A DNA stretch of 64,000 nucleotides, from the NCBI GenBank assembly GCA_008360975.2, contig CM039183.1, positions 46,553,850 to 46,617,849 on the forward strand. Direction: 5' to 3'. The stretch comes from Lichenostomus cassidix (Eukaryota > Chordata > Aves > Passeriformes > Meliphagidae). Both the position numbers and the translations under genes were made by a program. The notes below the pieces were generated by a model. The model ran no database searches. It was not told where the DNA came from and saw nothing but the letters and a program-made list of their open reading frames with translations. Of the stretch, positions 56,506 through 64,000 are shown piece by piece (position 1 is the stretch's first letter; each line of letters begins with the position of its first letter).

Positions 56506-58464
56506 CAATTGCAGTACAAAACCAGATGCCTTAATCCTGCAGCAGCATGTCAGTAAATTTATGATGCAGCCCCTGGCTTTCTAAGAAATAACTTTTGCCT
56601 ACTGATGTACAGCATCCCTGCCTGGTGGATGCAGTAGGGCAGGGATTGCTCCAAGGGCAAAGCTTCCTGAGGAGAGATGTGTGCTCTGTGCTCTGTGGCA
56701 GACTGCTGGGGGCAGAGCTGTGCTATGGGTCAGTGCAATGCAGAAGTGGCACCTGGCCCCTGTCACACATGAAGAACAGGGGCCTGAGCAGCTCAGACTT
56801 TGTTTAGCTGTCATGGGGCAGGAATAAAAATGGCTCACTGGTTCTAGAAGCTTCTTCAGGCCTCTGAGCTCAGTGGCTTTTCTCCTCATACCTCACTACC
56901 CATATACAGTGTCAGACAATGTTTGCCTTCTACCCTCTTCCTTCTCCTCAAAACACAGAAACCAAGATTATCTATTCCCAAGCTGGAGTCCTGTGCAGCA
57001 GTGAGGCAGCTTCCTGGGGGAGACCACAGTAAATCATGGCCAAGGTTTTTGGGCAGGGCTTGCTCATGGTCCCCAGGATAAACTTTGACAAACTTGGTAG
57101 AGATTAGCAAATGCTTGGTGGGCATCACAGAGCAGCCCTGGGACACAGGTGTTGTTTTCCTTCTTGTATAGACCAAACAATATTAAATAAATTTAAAAAA
57201 TGTGTCCCATCAATGTACTTCATCTGTATATTGGAGTTTATTCCAGGGGACCTGAATCAGCCTGGTCCAAAGCAACCTTCCCAACTTGGGTATAGACTGA
57301 AAATCAGATGTTTGTTCAATACTGAGCATTTCTCACTATAAATATCTTTCTATCTTTCTATAACTATTTTCTAATGCAGCTGTAGCCACATTGCTCAGAC
57401 GATGGGTTAAATGCTTTCACCTTCTCTACTTGTCAGTCCTGAAGCTACTGCTATTGCTGAGAAAAGGAAAGAACTGACTCAGCAGTCACAGCAGCAGGGT
57501 TTCATATAGATCAGCACAGCACACAAGGTGGCTCCATATGCTCCTGCCCTTCAGCATCTAACAAATATCAATTAATTCCAGCAGGCACCAACACAGAAGC
57601 AAATACTAATTAGAGATTTGGAGAAAGTGGTGGTATTAGCAGTCTAAATATTGGGGAAAATTCATGCTATGCTTAGAGGCATTTGAAGGAGGACAAACTG
57701 AAGGTCATTTGCATATTTGCATTTATAAAACTGTGACAGCAGTCAGCCACCCCCCTCTCCCCACAACATGCTAAACCAGAGTTAGATTGGTCAGAGAAGA
57801 TTTGGAAAACAGGCTTAGAAGCTCATATGGGGTACAATGAAGAAAAGGCTCTCATGTGAGTGGCAAAGGGGAAGAAAATACAGAGCTAAAAGAAAGATAC
57901 CTTCACTCTGGAGTTTTGTGAATGTCACAGAACAACTTGGTGCTACATATCCATAACTAAGTAGCAGAATAACGAAAAATCATTTATTCAAAAGTACAAA
58001 TTCATGTAATTTCATTTATTTTTGGGGATCCACCCCTAGTTATATACAATAAATCTTAACTTGAATTTACTGCAGTCTTTATAAGGCATTTATTCTCTGC
58101 AGCCGGGAAGCTTACATGGTGACAAAAAAGAGGGGGCTTAAGACCTCTTATATTCCCTAGATAGTGACAAAGCAGAGATATATCTTATTTTCTTTTTTTA
58201 TGGGATATTTGTCATATCTACTAACAAAATCTGTTTTCTTTGAAGTCTTTTAAGTACTGTGACTTGGTGACAGGACTCTATTGCCAACAAGAGAGGGGAA
58301 GTTGCAGGTAGGGGCCCTGATTAAGTGAGCCCTAGCAGTGGATTTAAACACTGTAAGATCAAAGTTCAGCCTTGAGAGTTTGTACACCCAAGCTCTTTCA
58401 AAAATTCCAGTCCAGAGGATTAGAATATCCACAGCAGTGACATACTCTTCAATCTGTGCTGTTG

Positions 58465-58535
58465 ATTTAAAAAACAAAAACTGAAACAAGCCAAAAACCA
58501 AACCAAACCAACCTACCAAAAACAATTAAAATAAT
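58465..58535. repeat. A/C-rich low-complexity tract
   Basis: AAAACAAAAA and CCAAACCAAACCAACC-type sequence, similar in make-up to the tracts at 8083 and 56425. Confidence 0.85.
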
Positions 58536-61500
58536 CAAACCCAACACAGATTTTAAATGCAGGTCTATATTTTGAAAGGCAGCAAGAGGAAGCAGGGCCA
58601 GAGTGCCTAAAGCCATGGAAAAGTACCTTTCATAACACTGACTTCAACTTCACAGAGCCATTGACTCTTGTGAAATTCCACCCCACCACCTACAACCTGT
58701 CAGGCTATTTCTACTGCAATGTATGCTGGCAACCATAACTATTTGCTCAGAAAAAAAGTAGAGTAAGGAATAATTACTGAGTTTCCAGGTGTATTTTCAT
58801 AGAATTTAGAGGTTTTCTTTTCCTTCAGTGCCAGTGCAAACTAGGTCTCTGGAGATCAACACCACAAGTATTTCTTTTGGAACAGAGGAAAATTATACCC
58901 CTGGTGGCTCACTCGTGTCCATCAACTATTCTTTGTTTTCCAGGGTAGGTTAGTGCAGCCCTTTGTTTTTCTGTTTTGTTTTGGTTTCAATTTTTTCCTC
59001 CACAGAAACTTTGTTAATGCTGGAGGTAAATGACAAAGAGCTAATTCAAGCTTAGAAGGTGGGAAATGTAGGAAACTTTACCCCAAGGCTGGTTTTCATG
59101 ACTGATTAAATAGAAAAACTGGAGCAACAAGACTACTGCAAGGTCTGCATGTCATCTGCTATTCACATGGATTAGTGCTGAGAATGAAGAAATTAAATGG
59201 ATGGAGCTCAGAAAGGTAGAAAGAATCCTGCAACACTGGTCATGGAATTATTTTAAAGGAAACTGCTCAGACTTGAATTAATATCTGGTGTTGGGTACTT
59301 CTGAAGTCCCAGCTTTATGAGGAGGGAGGCAAAGCAGGGGAGACTTCAGTGTTGCTGTTTGTGCTTAACTTGCCCCAGCAACACCAGATCTCCAAAATGA
59401 AATCACAGCCCCAAAATGTGGCCTTTTCACTGTCCATCAGTTCACATTCCTTTGAAGACTGTGAGTGGCACAAGGTCATCCAACTCCAAAAGTCATATAA
59501 AAAGCCCATTAAATGCTTACAAGAGAGAAAGCACTGAGGGGTTTAGGAGAGAAACTTTTGCACCAAGGGCATTCACAAGAGCACAACACCTCCTAATCCT
59601 GAACAATTGAAGGGCATGTGAAACACGGCTTCAGAACAGTTTAGTGGTTAAACTAATATGGTTAGAAAAATGCAGACAAAATATCAAAACAAATTGTCAG
59701 AATGCCCATAATTGACTATAGTTTCCAGTCCATTTTTCTTTTCCTCCCTCCTTGCCTTTCTTAGCCTATTTGATTTTGAAGAATTTACATATCAAATCCT
59801 CTGCCTTAAAGGCAGGTATGGCCTGACTTCGTGCCATTGTCACCAAGAGCAGTTTTCCTGTTCACCGTAATAGCCCAGCACTGACTTTCTTCTAGCTCAG
59901 GTCTTTCTTTAATCCAGGGACTCTAAGATTCCCTGCACTAATCTTTGCTGGACTTTGGAAAGAGCTGGTAACGTCCAGGTAATTTACTGCCCCCAACCCT
60001 ATCGTCTGAAAGAAAAGACCATACTCAGAGGATGGACAGAACCTGTTACAGATTCCTAAGACCATTTTATTTATGATCTAGACCAAAGAAAAATCTAAGT
60101 CCTTATGGGAAGGTTAACTGCTTAGAGTTATCTGAGAAGTTCTGTGTGTCACATGAAAATTAAAAAAAACCCCAAAACTGGAAGACAGTAATGGATGCTA
60201 ACCACACAGTACAAACTAATAAGTACCCTTGCAGTCACACATTTTGGTGTTCTAAAGACCAAAAAAAACCCTCAGCAGGGATTTTTAAAAATCCTAGCCT
60301 CCAAGCCTGGTCTCCAGGTATGTTTCATCCTTAGTGGAAGACAACGAAGAAACTTGAATAGTCAAAAGGCTCTTAAGCAATGAATGAAAAAAATTAATTT
60401 CTGTGGATATCCTGCACAAAGGAAGGTGAAATTCAATAGTAGAAAGTAAATGTTTGTTGTTGTTCTTTTTTTATCTGAAAAGACTCATCATTCATGATAA
60501 AAACACTAAAATGCTTAATCCTAATAAGATGTGGCTCTGTGTTATTTGGTAAATACGTGATATGGAAAGAAATTACATTTGTGCTTTACTTGTCCATCAA
60601 AATTCTTCAGATACTTTTCAGGCTTTGAAAGAGTCTCATGGGAGAGTTTGGTAGAAAGGAGGATGATGCTTTTGTGATCCAACTGACAGCTGGAAAGGCA
60701 GCAGCAATTTTCCTGTTGAATTTAGGCTGCTGTATGATAAATGCTGTTTTAAATTGAAACCTTGATACATGAATATAAATTGTTTGCAACAAGAAAAGCA
60801 TTGCTGACCAAAGGACATGTGCTAGGCAGCACAGGTTATCAAAACAATATCACCCCAGTCCCTCTGTGTTTAGGTATTCCACGTGTAACAACAAATCAAA
60901 GCACAGGTTTGATTCCTCTTATTTAGAGAACAAGTTGTAATTTGTGTCTGTAGAGTCCAGGGGGTTTTGAAATTGGGATTTGTATCTGGATCAGAAGAAT
61001 GGATGCTCAGCTCTGCGCAGGGGCACAGGGGTAGTGCCCATGTTTTGTTTCCTGTCAGTCCAGGAGTTTGAGGTTTTAGCTCACTACAAAATGACATTGA
61101 GGTGACCAAAACATTTGCCATATTCAGAAATAAATACACAAGCCAATTTTTTGATCTCTTGTCTGGAGAAAGAGGTAAATTAAACTTTTCCACGCTCTGT
61201 GTAGTTCTGGGAGGTGCTGGGATTTTAATCACCTGTCTAAGGACCTCAGTCAATACATTGCAAGACAAAGGCAAAAAGGGAGAGAAAAGCAAACAACCAT
61301 CTAGCACAGAAAGCACTGCTGAGGCTGCACTCAAAGTGCTTTTACAACATAAATAACAAAAGCAATTTTACAGCTTGGTGACTGAAGTGACATAGCTGTA
61401 TGGAGCAATTATTAAAGCAGACAAAAAGCAGATTTTCCCATGGGGGTCAGCCTACACCCATCGCTGGGGCTGTGCAGAGTTGTGGGGTGGAGGAGGGGAC

Positions 61501-64000
61501 AGAACATTTTACACTTGGCAGCAGGGTCTGGTAAAAGAAGGACTCCTGATGTTCAGAGTGAGGCTTAACCCCTCTTCATGGTCTTTAAAATTAGGGAACA
61601 CTGAGGGAATTAGTGAAAATCAAATTGCTAAACCTTGTCTATTCAATTCAGCAAATGCTTATCAAGGTTTGTTTATTTTCAGGCAGAAAATTATTGATTC
61701 AGGAGGATTAGTTGGGGCTGGGAAGTCAATGCCAGACTATGGAACTGGAGACAAAACCTGAATATAGCAGGATCTGAAGAAAGTCAGATTGGCAGAAACT
61801 ATAAAAGAATGACAGGGTAGGAGAGTAGAGAGGGAGCAGGAAAGGGCAAAGCCTGGCAAGGATACAGATGCTGAGAAACTGGGGACAATCAGCAAAACAG
61901 GGCTAATAGGATCCTATCTGGGCTTTCTAGGCTTTTCCTGGCTCAAAGAGATGAGGGCATGGCTGAGAGGTGTGAGGTGCTGCAGGGCTGAAGGAGCAGC
62001 AGGACAGGTGTGATGGGGACAGACTGCTGCTGTGGCCAGAGCCTGCAGTCCCCAGCATTCCCCAGAGGACAGCCCAGGACAATGGGATGGGCTGGGGAGC
62101 ACTGATGGGGATGGACACTGACTGAAAACCTGGTGTGTGGGAATGGGCAAGGAGAAAAGGTCTGCCTTGCAACCAGAGTTTCTCCTACAACACTCAGGTA
62201 AAGCAAAGCTATTTTGTCTTAAGTGGCTTACATTTCTACTTTTCAAACTAGGAATCCAATCTATTCTGACCTGTTTGCCATGTTTCAGGTTAGCATAAAA
62301 ATGTACAAACATTATACGCATAAAAGATAAAGGATTAGCATAATTTAACACCTAAAATACAGCTTTCTATCATAGCTTTCTGTATTTCTGTTCAAGAGTT
62401 GAAAGGGAAAAGAAAATCACTTTGTTTTAAGCCAGTTTGTTTACCCTCTAAGGACTTCCTTCAGAATAAGCCATGCTGACTCATCTGCCTACAGTTCTCT
62501 GTAGCCTGAAATGGATTTGTTTTCCACCTATCATTATGCCATTATTTACTAAATTTACTAGGAATTTTTAAAAGCAGAGAAAAGGGAAATGGCAACTAGA
62601 AAATCTCCAAGCTCCTTTCCTGGATTAGCAGATATTGGGGGAAGTTTGGTGGAAAATGGACAGCAGTCACAGTTGCTTTATCAACCTGGTTTATAATTTG
62701 GTGCAAACTTTGTTAAATTTGTCTATTTGTGAAGGTCCAAGCTACAGTTGTATAGTCCTAACAACTGAATGAGTAATTAAAAGGAAAATAAATAGTACAT
62801 AAGCTTGGGAATGGCAACTAGGTCATAGGATCAGAAATTAGTAGGAAGGATTGCAAGCCTTTCAGCCTGGCACAAAAGAGACTTCTCTGAGGAGTGTGAC
62901 AAGAAGGGTCATGAGTGAAGTGAGTTGGATCCAGGCTGCCTGTCTGTGTTTTGCAGAAATCTGAGATAGTTTATCAGATGGAAAGCACGAGGAAACCATA
63001 TCACCACCACACTTCTTTGAGGACAACTCTAAGGAAATAACCTCTCCTCATACAACCAACACATTCAGCTCTTGGCTTAGAAACATGAAGTGCAAAGCAG
63101 CTGTATGAGAGCCCACATACCACTATGGGTTGACAAATTTTACTTACTGTGGGGAAACTACATTTTTCAGGGTTGGTCCTGGTAGGGGTGTAGGCTCCAG
63201 CACAGAGTACAGCATTTATACCACCACAACACAGAGATCTTGCTCTGAAATGCAGGGAAAGCGTTAATTAAAACATAAAATGCCTGTACAGTCATTTTCT
63301 CAGGGTCACAAACAATTGCTTTGCTTGACATGAAGACTTAATGTAATGACTCAAATCCAGAGAAACAAAAGAATTGGAGGCTACAAAGCCGTCACTGTTG
63401 GAATCTGTCTCTGAAAAAAGTTCATTATTCTGTTTTTGCTTCTCAGCAATGGCTTTTGATTAATTCATTGCAGTTTTAATTTTCTTTTTCTTTGCTTATA
63501 ATGGCAGTAATTTTACCACAACAGGGAGGAAATCCAGACAGGTTATATTGTATTGTATTGGGCTGTGCTGTCCTTGACTGGTGAGGGAGGAGCTGGGCTG
63601 AGCTGGAAGTGGCCCTGCCATCCCCACGTGAGTGGGGTCCAGCCCTCCTGCCCTCCTCCATGCCTGCCCTCCCCCCCCAGGGAGGGAAAGGGAGCACCTC
63701 ATCCTCACCAAACCATCTTGTGTTACCAAATGAAGCTGGCTCCATCACTGCCTGGCTCCCAGTGAGCTTTCATCTACTATTTCAAATAGCAGCTGGGCTG
63801 GTGCTGCAGATTAGGCTCACAATTAAATTGCAGGCTGAGGTCTTTCGTGAAAAATGCCATGGGATTGTGAATGATTCCAAGCAATCAAATAATACAGGAC
63901 ATCTCTAGCATGAGAGGGCTGCTGCTCCTGCTGCTGCTTGTTGGTGTGTCAGGGGAATTGTTCAAGTAGCTATCAGCTGTGCTACCATTTACCTGTTGTC

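Larger units (their letters stand above)
47206..64000. other. Intergenic / 5' flanking DNA
   Basis: About 17 kb without a recognisable gene. It holds the low-complexity tracts listed separately, a pyrimidine-rich patch ending in a good donor at about 49340-49588, and moderately G-rich patches near 56590-56820, 61920-62150 and 63560-63700. The longest frames (about 154 and 145 codons near 61000 and 62100, minus strand) have no domain, composition or splice context that supports coding. Confidence 0.65.

Noticed and set aside
60870..61334. 154-codon minus-strand frame
   Set aside because: No domain, no clear splice context and ordinary non-coding composition. One frame of this length is expected by chance in 64 kb.
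61914..62351. 145-codon minus-strand frame with two overlapping companions
   Set aside because: Three frames are open over the same G-rich patch, which points to base composition and not coding.

Overview
The window looks like single-copy nuclear DNA from a bird, possibly a passerine. The basis is AT-rich non-coding sequence, scattered decayed CR1 LINE fragments with the avian-type 3' end, one class II-like endogenous retrovirus solo LTR, and one very GC-rich CpG island over a vertebrate first exon. There are no operons, rRNA, tRNA or CRISPR arrays. Apart from the SAMD5 exon, the open frames are short, and many begin at non-ATG codons, so I treat them as chance.

Only one protein-coding exon can be defended: the first coding exon of SAMD5 (sterile alpha motif domain-containing protein 5) on the minus strand at 42312-42767. 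It encodes 152 residues and ends at a canonical splice donor. Positions 1-42311 are then the 5' part of SAMD5 intron 1. I did not recognise the short second coding exon in the window, so it probably lies beyond position 1. Positions above about 44770 are 5' flanking or intergenic DNA.

Layout: 1-42311, SAMD5 intron 1, with CR1 fragments at about 2440, 10848, 24346 and 40523, a solo LTR at 16600-17358, an AC microsatellite at 32959, a cluster of TAATTA homeodomain-type sites at 21164, and a 44-bp perfect palindrome at 39838. 42240-44770: CpG island, promoter, leader and exon 1. 44770-64000: upstream flank, with a CR1 reverse-transcriptase fragment at about 45580, a CR1 3' end at about 46832 and low-complexity tracts.

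I found no convincing new multi-gene system. The observations most worth checking are the cleanly bounded solo LTR (exact 6-bp target duplication, inverted termini and an internal ACAACAGGG motif), the spacerless 44-bp palindrome, the intronic TAATTA cluster, and the lineage-specific Pro/Arg/Gly linker of SAMD5.
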